Assembly: GCA_020638525.1 (NCBI GenBank)
Contig: JACKIL010000010.1
Span: 1-64,000, forward strand
From: Caulobacterales bacterium
GTDB taxonomy: Bacteria; Pseudomonadota; Alphaproteobacteria; Caulobacterales; Parvularculaceae
Length of the DNA: 64,000 nt
Direction of reading: 5' to 3'
Shown: one piece after another, positions 44,164 to 52,923 of the stretch
How the letters are laid out: each line of letters begins with the position of its first letter
Position numbering within the stretch: position 1 is the stretch's first letter
The notes under the pieces: generated by a model
Database searches by the model: none
What the model saw: only the letters and a program-made list of their open reading frames with translations
Told to the model about the DNA's origin: nothing
Position numbers and translations under genes: made by a program

Positions 44164-44900
44164 ACGGCATGACAAAGCGCGACGGAATTGCAGTTGTTAC
44201 AGGCGGCAGCGCCGGAATTGGCGCGGCCATCTGCCAACGCCTTCTTGAGGATGGGCTGCGCGTCATTTCGCTCGCACGGCGCGCACCGGAGTTCGCGCAC
44301 AAGAACCTCGAGTTCATGCAGGTCGATCTCGCCGACCGGCACGAGACGAGCGCAGCAGCTTTAAGCCTTGCGACGACCGAAAAGATCCTCTGGCTCGTTC
44401 ATAATGCAGGCGTCATTCGTCCGGCGCTCATTGAGGATGCGAGCCTTGAAGACCTCGACTATCTCACCGAGCTGCATCTCGGCTCGATGGAAACGCTCGT
44501 CAAAGCTGCATTGCCGGCGATGAAGGCGGCAAAGTTTGGCCGTATTGTCGGCATTTCCTCTCGCGGCGCGCTCGGACTGCAGACACGCACGAACTATGCC
44601 GCGACGAAGGCAGGCATGATTGGCATGCTACGCACCTGGGCGCTTGAGCTTGGGCCGCATGGCGTCACATCGAACTGCGTTGCGCCAGGGCCGATTGAGA
44701 CGGATATGTTCCACGAAATCGTTCCGGCTGAGAGCGAGCGTAAGAAGAAGCTGGCCGAAGCCATTCCGGTCAAGCGCATTGGCGCGGCGGAAGATGTCGC
44801 TCAGGCGGTCGGCTTTTTCCTTTCAGAAGGCGCAAGCTTCATCACAGGTCAGACGCTTTATGTGTGCGGGGGCACAAGCGTCGGTTCAGTCATCATATAA
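44160..44900 (+). CDS. Short-chain dehydrogenase/reductase in the catabolic operon
   Basis: This 246-residue NAD(P)-dependent SDR has TGGSAGIG near the N-terminus, NAG in LVHNAGVIR, the catalytic serine in GISSRGALG and the pair Y-K in YAATKAG. The C-terminal part SFITGQTLYVCGGTSVGS follows family form. Start GTG 44160 overlaps the previous stop by GTGA; ATG 44169 is an alternative. It could oxidise a hydroxyl intermediate, such as dioxindole to isatin, or act in beta-oxidation. The precise step is not fixed by sequence. Confidence 0.9.
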   Translation: MNGMTKRDGIAVVTGGSAGIGAAICQRLLEDGLRVISLARRAPEFAHKNLEFMQVDLADRHETSAAALSLATTEKILWLVHNAGVIRPALIEDASLEDLDYLTELHLGSMETLVKAALPAMKAAKFGRIVGISSRGALGLQTRTNYAATKAGMIGMLRTWALELGPHGVTSNCVAPGPIETDMFHEIVPAESERKKKLAEAIPVKRIGAAEDVAQAVGFFLSEGASFITGQTLYVCGGTSVGSVII

Positions 44901-44923
44901 ACGGGCGCAAAGGGAGGTAGGGA

Positions 44924-46252
44924 ATGACGGTTCTTATCGAACAGCGGCGGAAAGAGATCGACCTCGACAAGCTGGTGCAACGGGACCGCGTGCATCGATC
45001 AGTTTATACCGATCCTGAAATCTTCGAGTTCGAGATGGAGCGAATCTGGGGCAAGGCGTGGATTTACGTCGGCCATGAAAGCCAGGTGAAAGAGCCGGGG
45101 CAATATTTCACGACGACGATTGCGCGCCAGCCCGTTGTGATGACGCGGCACACAGACGGAAAAGTCTATGTGTTGTTCAATCGCTGTGCGCATAAAGGCG
45201 CAGAGCTCGTCGGCGACACGTGCGGAAAGATCAAGGAGTTTCTCTGCTGCTATCATGGCTGGCGCTTTCATCTCGATGGCACGCTTCTCTCGATCCCACT
45301 TGAGAAGGGTTATGACGGGTCCGGATTCGGTCGCGAGGATCCGAAATCGAACATGCAGCGCGTACCGCGCTTTGACTCCTATCGCGGTTTCGTTTTCGCG
45401 AGCCTTTCGAAGGAGGGGCCTGACCTCAAGACATGGCTCGGCGGCGTCGCTTCGTCGATCGACAACATGGCGGACCGCGCTCCGGATGGCGAACTCGAAG
45501 TCACTGGCGGCGCTTTCCGCTATGAGCATGACTCAAACTGGAAATTCTTCGTCGAAAACCTGAATGACCTCATGCACCCGATGGTCGCGCACCAATCGTC
45601 GAGCCTGACGGCGCGCATTGTCGGCAAGAAGGAGCTGCCGGCGGACAAACCCTTGCCTTCCGCGCTCGAAATTCTCTCACCGTTTACGGAAAGCTACACG
45701 TTCTTTGACGATATGGGGCTTCACGCCTTCGATTACGGCCACGGCTATTCGGGCGGGAAAATGAGCATTCATGCGCGCTACTCCGACATTCCGGAATACA
45801 ATGCGCGAATGGAGAAGGCCTATGGAGAGGAGCGCGTGAAGGAGATTTTCTCCGTCAACCGCCACAACACTGTCTTTTATCCTAGCGCGACCATCAAAGG
45901 CGCCATCCAGACCATGCGCGTGGTGCGACCGATCGCTGTCGACAAGACCATCATCGAGTCGTGGACCTTCCGCCTCAAAGGCGCGCCGGACGAATTGCTT
46001 CATCGGTCTATTCTCTATTGCAACCTGATCAATTCATCCGCGAACCTTGTCGGGCCGGATGATCAGGAAGCCTATCGCCGTCAGCAACTTGGCCTTGAAA
46101 CGCAAGGCTCGGACTGGATCACCATGCACCGCGATCTCGACAAGGACGAAGATCTCGGCGACGGCCATACTTACGCGCGCGGATCGAGCGACCTTGCGTT
46201 CCGAAACCAGTTCCGCGCGTGGAAAGCCTATATGAGCGAGGGAGGACGCTGA
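44924..46252 (+). CDS. Rieske ring-hydroxylating dioxygenase, alpha subunit
   Basis: This 442-residue catalytic subunit has the Rieske [2Fe-2S] motif as C88-x-H90 and C108-x2-H111 (NRCAHKG, then CCYHGW). The mononuclear iron site is in ENLNDLMHPMVAH, with H218 and H223 as ligands and D215 as the bridging aspartate that carries electrons from the neighbouring subunit. It adds oxygen to an aromatic ring, here possibly the indole ring of auxin. The beta subunit gene follows immediately. No ferredoxin or reductase gene is adjacent, so electrons come from elsewhere. It is preceded by GGAGG. Confidence 0.95.
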   Translation: MTVLIEQRRKEIDLDKLVQRDRVHRSVYTDPEIFEFEMERIWGKAWIYVGHESQVKEPGQYFTTTIARQPVVMTRHTDGKVYVLFNRCAHKGAELVGDTCGKIKEFLCCYHGWRFHLDGTLLSIPLEKGYDGSGFGREDPKSNMQRVPRFDSYRGFVFASLSKEGPDLKTWLGGVASSIDNMADRAPDGELEVTGGAFRYEHDSNWKFFVENLNDLMHPMVAHQSSSLTARIVGKKELPADKPLPSALEILSPFTESYTFFDDMGLHAFDYGHGYSGGKMSIHARYSDIPEYNARMEKAYGEERVKEIFSVNRHNTVFYPSATIKGAIQTMRVVRPIAVDKTIIESWTFRLKGAPDELLHRSILYCNLINSSANLVGPDDQEAYRRQQLGLETQGSDWITMHRDLDKDEDLGDGHTYARGSSDLAFRNQFRAWKAYMSEGGR

Positions 46253-46254
46253 AA

Positions 46255-46758
46255 ATGAGCAGCGAAGCTGACATGAAGGCGTTCGCCTTCCACCATCGCG
46301 TCTCGCAATTCCTCTTTCACGAAGCGCGTCTTCTTGATGAGCAGCGTTGGAGCGAATGGGAACAGCTCTTCACAGAAGAGGGGACCTATTGGGCGCCGGC
46401 GACGCCGGGCCAGCCCGATCCAATCAATCACGTTTCGCTCATTTATGAGAATGCGCTCCTGCGGAAGGTGCGGCTTGCGCGCTTCGGCAATCCGAACGCT
46501 TATTCGCTACAGCCATTCCCGCGCAGTTCGCACATGCTGTCGAACGTAATGATCGATGCGCACGATGAGAAGGCGGGAACGGTGCTCGTCACTTCTCGCT
46601 TTCTGATGGTCGAATATCGCCGGGATGTGAACAACTTCTTCGCCGGCGAATATGTGCACGACCTTATCGAGGAAGGCGGCGCATTCAAAATTCGTCAGAA
46701 GAAGGCGAGCCTCGTCGATTGTGATGGAACGCATCCAAGCTCGAACATCTACTTCTAG
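46255..46758 (+). CDS. Ring-hydroxylating dioxygenase, beta subunit
   Basis: This 167-residue SnoaL/NTF2-fold subunit supports the alpha3beta3 hexamer of two-component Rieske oxygenases. It shows FLFHEARLLDEQRWSEWEQL and TEEGTYWAPATPGQ, the standard opening of such beta subunits, and no catalytic cofactor motif. The ATG lies 2 bases after the alpha stop, with GGAGG just upstream. It is the last gene of the plus-strand operon and converges on the fused flavoenzyme gene, 18 bases away. Confidence 0.93.
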   Translation: MSSEADMKAFAFHHRVSQFLFHEARLLDEQRWSEWEQLFTEEGTYWAPATPGQPDPINHVSLIYENALLRKVRLARFGNPNAYSLQPFPRSSHMLSNVMIDAHDEKAGTVLVTSRFLMVEYRRDVNNFFAGEYVHDLIEEGGAFKIRQKKASLVDCDGTHPSSNIYF

Positions 46759-46776
46759 GAGAGACGCTCCCGCGCG

Positions 46777-49155
46777 CTAGTCTTGCGCGCGGGCGTAGTG
46801 GCGCCGGTTCGGGCGTGCTTTAAGGGCGAGTTCGAGCGCTTTCTCGTTCTCTTTCTCGGCCTCGCGGTAAAGCTGATATTCGCCGGACTGAAGCTGCGCC
46901 GGCCAGCCCATTCTTTCGCCTGCAACTTTCTTGACGCCATAATGGCCCGCGGCCTGGCGCGTGAAGAAAGGCTTATTGAGGAAGGGGCGCGCAAGGGCGC
47001 AAAGGTCGGCGCGTGCTGCGGCGACAATGGTATTGATCTGTTCGCCGGAAGTGATGTCGCCGACGGCGATTGTCGGAATGTTGACTGCCTGCTTGATGAA
47101 TTCCGCGAACGGCGTCTGCCACATCCGTCCGTAGACAGGCTTTTGCCAGGGAACAGTTTGGCCGGAGGAGGCGTGGATAATGTCGACGCCCGCGTCCTTG
47201 AACGCCTTGGCGATAATCTTCAGATCATCGAGCGACAGCCCGCCTTCCGCCCAGTCCGAGCAGGAGAACCGGACGGACATCGGTTTGTCGTCCGGCCAGA
47301 CCGCGCGCAGCGCTTCGAAGACTTCGAGCGGGTAGCGCGCGCGCGAAAGCGCATCGCCGCCATACTGGTCCGTGCGCTGGTTCGTGAGCGGCGAAATGAA
47401 GCTCGCGAGGAGATAGCCGTGAGCGCAGTGTAGCTCCAGCATATCGAAGCCCGCACGCGCGCCGCGTTTTGTTGACTCAACGAAGCTGTCGCGCACAGCG
47501 TCCATCATCGCGCGATCCATTTCGACCGGCGTTTGCGAAACGCCATCGAAATAGGGAAGCGGCGAGGCGGAACAAAGCGGCCAGTTGCCGGAATCCATCG
47601 GCATGTCCATGCCGCCTTCCGGCGTCTTGGTCGAACCCTTCCGGCCCGCATGGCCGAGCTGAAGCGCGATCTTGCTGGTTGTCGTGTTGTGAATGAAGTC
47701 GACGATGTGTTTCCACTCGGCTTCCTGCTTGTCGTTCCACAGTCCCGTGCAGGCGCTGGTGATGCGCGCATCAGGCGTCGGGCAGGTCATCTCTGTGAAG
47801 ATGAGCCCTGCGCCACCGATTGCGCGTGTTGTGTAGTGCGCGAAGTGCCAGTCATTCGGTGAGCCGTCCACGGCGCAATACTGCGCCATCGGCGCCATAG
47901 CAACGCGGTTCGGAAGCGTCAGACCCCTCAGGTCAAAGGGCGTGAACATGGGCGTCGGCTTTTCGTTCGCGACGGCGCGACCGGTTTGGCGCTTGTAGCG
48001 GTCGTAAAACTCGGCTTCGACCTTCTTCAGGAACTCCGCGTCGCGAAGCTTGATATTGTCCCAGGTGAGCGATTTCGCGCGCGACATCAATGAGAACGCG
48101 AACTCATAGCGTTCTTTGTTCCAGTGAAGCGGCATGTCTTCGAACCAGCGCAAAGAAACGTTCGCATTATGCTGGATGATCTCGACGGGCGTGCGGCGCG
48201 TTTTTTCGTATTCTGCGAACACGCTCTTGATGTCGTGGCCATGCTTCAGAACGGCGTCGGAAAGTCCGATCGCACATTCCATGGCGAGCTTTGTGCCGGA
48301 GCCGATCGACCAATGGGCGGTCGCTTTCGCGTCGCCAATGATCGCCATCTTTCCGACGCTCCAGTTGTCGCAGGTGATCGCCGGGAAGTTGCGCCATATC
48401 GAACGGTTGATGAGAAATTTGTGACCCTGCAACTCTTCAGCGAAGACGCCTTCGAGATAGCGGGCGCTTTCTTCCTCGCTCATATGTTCGAAGCCGCACG
48501 CATCCCAGCATTCCGGCGTCGTTTCGATGACCCAAGTCGAATGGCCTTCTTCATACTGATAGGTATGCGCGCAGAAATGGCCGTTTTCTGTCTCGCGGAA
48601 GAAGAAGGTGAAAGCATCGAGCGGACGCGTCGAGCCCAGCCAGGCGAATTTGTTCCGCATGAGCGTCGTCTTGACGCCGAATTCGTTCTCGTAGCGCTTG
48701 CGGATCTGGCTGTTGATACCGTCAGCGAGAATAAGGAGGTCACTATCGGCGAATTGCTCGTCGACGGTCGCCGCATCGATCAGCGTCGTAAAATGGAGAT
48801 TGACGCCGACATCGCGGCAGCGCTTCTGCAGAAGTTCGAGCAACGTCTTGCGCGAGCAGCCTGCGAAGCCGTTGCCGCCGATGACAGTGCGCTGGCCTTT
48901 GTGCTCGATCACGATGTCAGACCAGTAGGCGAAGTGATCGCGGATGAGATCGTATGAGTCCGGGTCCGCGCTCAGGAATTCGTCAAGCGTTTCATCGGAA
49001 AAGACGACGCCGAAGCCGAAGGTATCATCGGGTTGGTTCTGTTCGTACACATCGATGATCGCCTCTGGCATGCGCTTCTTCGTCAAAAGCGCGAAATAGA
49101 GCCCGCCTGGCCCGCCGCCGACAACTGTGATCTTGAGGGGATTGGAAGCTGACAT
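46777..49155 (-). CDS. Fused flavin monooxygenase/old yellow enzyme, 2-aminobenzoyl-CoA monooxygenase-reductase-like
   Basis: This 792-residue two-domain flavoenzyme has residues about 1-390 as an FAD-dependent aromatic hydroxylase (KITVVGGGPGGLYFALLTKK, and IIGDAKATAHWSIGSGTKLA as the second FAD motif). Residues about 400-770 form an old-yellow-enzyme FMN barrel (LTLPNRVAMAPMAQYCAVDG, LQLGHAGRKGS). The same fusion is known in the 2-aminobenzoyl-CoA monooxygenase/reductase of denitrifying aromatic degraders and in salicylyl-CoA 5-hydroxylases. It would hydroxylate and then reduce the aromatic ring as a CoA ester, avoiding ring cleavage by dioxygenases. The start at 49155 is set by the FAD motif and GGAG. 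Confidence 0.93.
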   Translation of the reverse strand: MSASNPLKITVVGGGPGGLYFALLTKKRMPEAIIDVYEQNQPDDTFGFGVVFSDETLDEFLSADPDSYDLIRDHFAYWSDIVIEHKGQRTVIGGNGFAGCSRKTLLELLQKRCRDVGVNLHFTTLIDAATVDEQFADSDLLILADGINSQIRKRYENEFGVKTTLMRNKFAWLGSTRPLDAFTFFFRETENGHFCAHTYQYEEGHSTWVIETTPECWDACGFEHMSEEESARYLEGVFAEELQGHKFLINRSIWRNFPAITCDNWSVGKMAIIGDAKATAHWSIGSGTKLAMECAIGLSDAVLKHGHDIKSVFAEYEKTRRTPVEIIQHNANVSLRWFEDMPLHWNKERYEFAFSLMSRAKSLTWDNIKLRDAEFLKKVEAEFYDRYKRQTGRAVANEKPTPMFTPFDLRGLTLPNRVAMAPMAQYCAVDGSPNDWHFAHYTTRAIGGAGLIFTEMTCPTPDARITSACTGLWNDKQEAEWKHIVDFIHNTTTSKIALQLGHAGRKGSTKTPEGGMDMPMDSGNWPLCSASPLPYFDGVSQTPVEMDRAMMDAVRDSFVESTKRGARAGFDMLELHCAHGYLLASFISPLTNQRTDQYGGDALSRARYPLEVFEALRAVWPDDKPMSVRFSCSDWAEGGLSLDDLKIIAKAFKDAGVDIIHASSGQTVPWQKPVYGRMWQTPFAEFIKQAVNIPTIAVGDITSGEQINTIVAAARADLCALARPFLNKPFFTRQAAGHYGVKKVAGERMGWPAQLQSGEYQLYREAEKENEKALELALKARPNRRHYARAQD

Positions 49156-49174
49156 TGTCCGTCTCCGGTCGTTC

Positions 49175-49579
49175 CTAGCGCGCGTCGTCAACGACGGCTG
49201 TGGTTTCGATTTCGATCTTGGCGTCGCTCTCGACGAGCGCGACGACCTGCACGAGCGCCATGCAAGGGAAGACTTTGCCGTATACCTCGCGCCACGCGGC
49301 GCCGATTTCGGCAAGGCTTGCGAGATATTCGTCGCGCGAAGTGACGTAGCAAGTCATGCGCACGATATCGGCGGGCGTCGCGCCCGCCTCAGCAAGGATG
49401 GCGCGCGTATTGATGAGCACTTGCCGGAACTGTCCCGCGAGATCTTTCGCCTCGAACACTTCCTTCGCGTTCCAGCCGACAACGCCGGCGGTGTAAACTG
49501 TGGCGCCAGTTGCAGCGATGCCGTTCGAATAGCCTTTGGGGCGCGGCCAGCCTTCGGGTTGAAGAACCTGCTTCGGCAT
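49175..49579 (-). CDS. RidA/YjgF-family protein lacking the canonical arginine
   Basis: This 134-residue Rid protein usually folds as a trimer. Many members hydrolyse enamines or imines to keto products plus ammonia. The conserved catalytic Arg (Arg105 in RidA) is Met here (M107 in FPCMALVQ), placing it outside the classical deaminases. Its role in this operon may be deamination of the 2-amino-cyclohexene product of the fused flavoenzyme, or simply protection from reactive imines. It lies 19 bases upstream of that gene in the same operon. Confidence 0.9.
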   Translation of the reverse strand: MPKQVLQPEGWPRPKGYSNGIAATGATVYTAGVVGWNAKEVFEAKDLAGQFRQVLINTRAILAEAGATPADIVRMTCYVTSRDEYLASLAEIGAAWREVYGKVFPCMALVQVVALVESDAKIEIETTAVVDDAR

Positions 49580-49583
49580 GGCG

Positions 49584-50777
49584 CTATTCCTTCCCGCCTG
49601 ACTGTTCGGCGCGAAAAGCGTCGAGCACCTGACGTGCGATGACGATCTTCTGGACTTCCGAAGCGCCTTCATAAATGCGAAGTGCGCGGACTTCGCGATA
49701 AAGCTCTTCGACCTTTACGCCTTTAGTGACGCCAAGGCCGCCGAAGAGTTGCACCGCCTTGTCGATGACAAGCTGCGCCTGATCGGTCGCAAAGAGTTTC
49801 GCCATCGCCGCCTCACGCGTGACGCGCTTCTTCTGAACGTCTTTCGTCCAGGCGGAACGGTAGATGAGGAGAGCGGACGCATCGATGTCGAGCGCCATTT
49901 CTGCAAGCTTCTCCTGCGCTATCGGAAGATCGGAAAGCGTCGCGCCGAACATCTTGCGGGAAAGGGCGCGCGTCGTCGCTTCATCGAGCGCGCGTCGGGC
50001 GAAGCCGAGCGCCGCAGCGCCGACGGTCGAACGGAAGATGTCGAGCGTTGAAAGCGCAACCTTGAAGCCGGCCCCTTCTTCCCCAACGAGATTGGCGGCG
50101 GGTGTTTCGCAATTCTTGAACTGCAGGCGCCCGAGCGGATGTGGCGCGATCACATCGATGCGCTCAACGATCTCGAAGCCGGGAAGGCCAGCATCAACCA
50201 CGACGGCGCTCACTTTCTTCCCACCATCATCTGTTTTGGCGAAGAGAGTGTAGAAGTCGGCTATGCCCCCATTCGAGATCCAAGTTTTTTCGCCATTGAC
50301 CACATAAGTGTCGTCTTTGCGCGTCAGGCTCGTCGTCATTGCGGCGGCGTCGGAGCCGGCGTTCTCTTCCGATAAGGCGAAGGCGGCGATTTTCTCACCG
50401 GATGCAACGGCGGGGAGATATTTTTTCTTCAGCGCTTCCGAGCCGAACATGCTGATCGCGCCGGAGCCGAGGCCCTGCATGGCGAATGCGAAATCGGCGA
50501 GGCCCGAATGGCGCCCCAGAGTTTCGCGGATGAGGCAGAGCGAGCGAACGTCGAGCGTTTCGTGAACGCCGCCGAACGCCGCCGGCACGCAGTAGCGCAG
50601 CCAGCCGTCGCGGCCGAGTGCTTTCACGAGCGCGCGGCAAGTCGCATCTACATCGTCATGCGCGTCGCCTTCGACGATAGGAGGCAGGGCGTCATGCGCC
50701 CATCCGTCGAGTTTCAGGGCGAGCGCCTTGTGATGCGGCTCGAAGAAGGGCCAGTCGAGAAAGGTCTTGTCGGCCAT
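49584..50777 (-). CDS. Acyl-CoA dehydrogenase
   Basis: This 397-residue FAD-dependent acyl-CoA dehydrogenase of usual family length has [20 protein letters not shown] and [14 protein letters not shown] as flavin and substrate landmarks. The catalytic Glu lies in [19 protein letters not shown] near the C-terminus. It introduces a double bond next to the thioester during beta-oxidation-like breakdown. In this operon it would act on alicyclic CoA intermediates formed from the reduced 2-aminobenzoyl-CoA ring. Its start shares one base with the stop of the upstream crotonase gene. Confidence 0.94.
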   Translation of the reverse strand: MADKTFLDWPFFEPHHKALALKLDGWAHDALPPIVEGDAHDDVDATCRALVKALGRDGWLRYCVPAAFGGVHETLDVRSLCLIRETLGRHSGLADFAFAMQGLGSGAISMFGSEALKKKYLPAVASGEKIAAFALSEENAGSDAAAMTTSLTRKDDTYVVNGEKTWISNGGIADFYTLFAKTDDGGKKVSAVVVDAGLPGFEIVERIDVIAPHPLGRLQFKNCETPAANLVGEEGAGFKVALSTLDIFRSTVGAAALGFARRALDEATTRALSRKMFGATLSDLPIAQEKLAEMALDIDASALLIYRSAWTKDVQKKRVTREAAMAKLFATDQAQLVIDKAVQLFGGLGVTKGVKVEELYREVRALRIYEGASEVQKIVIARQVLDAFRAEQSGGKE

Positions 50778-51586
50778 CAGTCGCCCTCGAAAACGGGTTT
50801 TTGCTTGGCGACGAAGGCGTTGTAGGCGCGCTCAAAATCCTTCGTCTGCATGCAGATCGCCTGCGCCTGGGCTTCTGCCTCGATTGCTGTGTCGAGGCTC
50901 ATATCCCATTCCATGTTGAGCTGGTTCTTCGTCATGCCATTGGCGAAGGTCGGCCCCGCGGCGAGCTTCTTCGCCATATCCATTGCATGCGCATCCAGTT
51001 TGTCGGCGGGAACAATCGCATTGAAGAAGCCCCAATTGAGGCCTTCTTCAGCGCTGAAGCTGCGGCCGAAATAGAGTAGCTCGCTCGCACGCGTTTGGCC
51101 GATGATGCGTGGAAGGATCGCGCATGCTCCCATGTCGCAACCTGCAAGTCCGACACGATTAAAGAGAAACGCCGTCTTCGCCTCAGGCGATGCGTAGCGC
51201 AAGTCAGACGCCATGGAGATGATGGCGCCTGCGCCCGCGCTTACGCCATCGACCGCTGCGATGATCGGCTGCGGACAATTGCGCATCGCTTTTACGAGAT
51301 CGCCTGTCATGCGCGTGAAATCAAGAAGCTCCGGCATCGACATGCGCACGAGCGGACCGATGATGTCGTGCACGTCGCCGCCTGAACAGAAATTGCCGCC
51401 GGTGCTGCCGAAAACGACGACCTTTACGCTTTTTGCATAGACGAGATTGCGAAACGTATCGCGAAGCTCGGCGTAGGAATCGAAGGTGAGGGGGTTCTTG
51501 CGGTCGGGCCTGTTGAGCGAAACGCGCGCAACGCCGTCCTTAAACTCCCACAAGAAATGTTGTGGCGAAAAGGTTTCGGGATTCAT
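50777..51586 (-). CDS. Enoyl-CoA hydratase/isomerase (PaaG-like crotonase)
   Basis: This 269-residue crotonase-fold enzyme has the oxyanion loops [10 protein letters not shown] and [19 protein letters not shown]. The two hydratase glutamates are absent. An aspartate in [20 protein letters not shown] occupies the place seen in PaaG/dienoyl-CoA isomerase-type members. Isomerisation or ring hydrolysis of an alicyclic enoyl-CoA is therefore more plausible than simple hydration. It overlaps the MarR stop by four bases (ATGA), a sign of tight operon structure. Confidence 0.92.
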   Translation of the reverse strand: MNPETFSPQHFLWEFKDGVARVSLNRPDRKNPLTFDSYAELRDTFRNLVYAKSVKVVVFGSTGGNFCSGGDVHDIIGPLVRMSMPELLDFTRMTGDLVKAMRNCPQPIIAAVDGVSAGAGAIISMASDLRYASPEAKTAFLFNRVGLAGCDMGACAILPRIIGQTRASELLYFGRSFSAEEGLNWGFFNAIVPADKLDAHAMDMAKKLAAGPTFANGMTKNQLNMEWDMSLDTAIEAEAQAQAICMQTKDFERAYNAFVAKQKPVFEGD

Positions 51587-52047
51587 GCGGCGTCCTTTCC
51601 TGAATTTGCGGCGTCGGCGGGGATGGCGATCTTGTCGAGAAGCTTGCGCATGGAATCGATCTGCGCAGAGGAAAGGCCGGAGAACGCTTCCGCGACCCAG
51701 CGACGATGTTCTTCAGCCATCTCTGCAAAGAGCGTCTCGCCCTTCTTTGTGAGCTTGAAGATGGCGACGCGCGCGTCTTCGCGGTCGGTGATGCGTTTGA
51801 CGAGGCCGTCACGGATAAGCGGCGCTGTCACTTGTGTCGTGTTGCCTTCGGTGACACGCAGGCGTTGTGAAAGTTCGCCGGCGCGAAGTCCATCGGCCCC
51901 AGCGCGCTCAAGTGCGGACATGACATCGAAACGCGAGATCGAAACGCCGAAGCGCCCGCGAAGGCGCGCATCCATCGATTTTTTGAGGCCGCCGGCGATA
52001 CGCAGGAGTTGCAGCCATGCCCTTACGGCGTCGAGAATATCGTTCAC
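51583..52047 (-). CDS. MarR-family regulator of the degradation operon
   Basis: This 154-residue regulator has the winged-helix at about 55-105 ([20 protein letters not shown], then [20 protein letters not shown]). It is second in an operon running SDR, MarR, crotonase, acyl-CoA dehydrogenase, RidA-like and fused flavoenzyme on the minus strand. The large palindrome at 52806-52833 just upstream of the SDR gene is its likely binding site. It is distinct from the MarR protein at 38757. Confidence 0.92.
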   Translation of the reverse strand: MNDILDAVRAWLQLLRIAGGLKKSMDARLRGRFGVSISRFDVMSALERAGADGLRAGELSQRLRVTEGNTTQVTAPLIRDGLVKRITDREDARVAIFKLTKKGETLFAEMAEEHRRWVAEAFSGLSSAQIDSMRKLLDKIAIPADAANSGKDAA

Positions 52048-52781
52048 GATACCGTCTCCCCGCCGTCGATCGTGATTGCCTGCCCGTTGACGGACGCTGC
52101 GTCATCGCTTGCGAGCCAGAGAGCGGCGGCGGCGACTTCTTCCGGCAGGATGAGCCTGCCCATCGGATTGCTCTTCGCGAAAGTCGCCGATGCATCCGCC
52201 TTGTCGCGGCCGGTCTTGTGCATGATGGCGTCAACAGCGCCCGCTATGAGTGGCGTGTCCGTGTAGCCGGGGCAGATCGCATTTGCAGTAACGCCAGATT
52301 TTGCCAGTTCGAGCGCAAGCGTGCGCACCCAGCCGAGAAGCCCGTGTTTGCTCGCGGCATAGGCGCCGGCATAAGCATAGCCCTTGAGAGACGCCGTCGA
52401 GCCGATAGCGATGAAGCGGCCCCAGCCGCGCCCGATCATTTGCGGTAACGCCTCTCGTGCGCAAAGATAAGCGCTCGTGAGATTGACTGCGATCATTCTG
52501 TCCCACATGGCGCGCTGCGTCTTGAGGGCGGGGGCCGTTTCCGCCGCGCCGGCGTTGGCGATGAAAATGTCGACACGCCCGCATTTCGCAACGCCTTCAA
52601 CGACGGACGCTTCGTCGGCGACGTCCATCGTCACGTAGGGAAGGCCAGTCTTTTCAAGACGCGCGGCGTCGCGTCCGGCGATGGTCACGTCGACGCCTGC
52701 ATTGGCGAATCGGCGCGCGATGGCGAGGCCGATGCCAGATCCGCCGCCTGTAATTATAGCTCTGCGCGCTTCCGTCTTCAT
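52044..52781 (-). CDS. Short-chain dehydrogenase/reductase, first gene of the minus-strand operon
   Basis: This 245-residue SDR has TGGGSGIG at 12-19, a charged residue pattern (GRDAARLEKT) suggesting NADP or NAD use, NAGAAETAPAL, the catalytic serine in IGSTASLKG and the pair in YAASKHG. It probably oxidises a hydroxyacyl-CoA or ring hydroxyl during breakdown of the alicyclic product. Translation is coupled with the MarR gene by a 4-base overlap. The start at 52781 lies about 25 bases from the palindromic operator. Confidence 0.92.
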   Translation of the reverse strand: MKTEARRAIITGGGSGIGLAIARRFANAGVDVTIAGRDAARLEKTGLPYVTMDVADEASVVEGVAKCGRVDIFIANAGAAETAPALKTQRAMWDRMIAVNLTSAYLCAREALPQMIGRGWGRFIAIGSTASLKGYAYAGAYAASKHGLLGWVRTLALELAKSGVTANAICPGYTDTPLIAGAVDAIMHKTGRDKADASATFAKSNPMGRLILPEEVAAAALWLASDDAASVNGQAITIDGGETVS

Positions 52782-52805
52782 GGACGTATTCTTCTTGCTC
52801 AGGAT

Positions 52806-52833
52806 GAATTTATTTTAGCTTTAAAATAAATTC
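52806..52833. promoter_or_regulatory. Perfect 12-bp inverted repeat, probable MarR operator
   Basis: GAATTTATTTTA (52806-52817) and TAAAATAAATTC (52822-52833) are exact reverse complements around GCTT. The 28-bp dyad is strongly AT-rich in a GC-rich genome. It sits in the 142-base divergent promoter region between the SDR-MarR operon (minus) and the P450 gene (plus), so one bound dimer or tetramer could control both. Confidence 0.78.
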
Positions 52834-52923
52834 CGTCAAGGCCTTTTGGACGATTTGACCGCTGGCGCCGGGGCCTTGCGAGGCGTATCTTTCCCGAAAA
52901 AAGACAAGGAAGCGTGACGGGCG

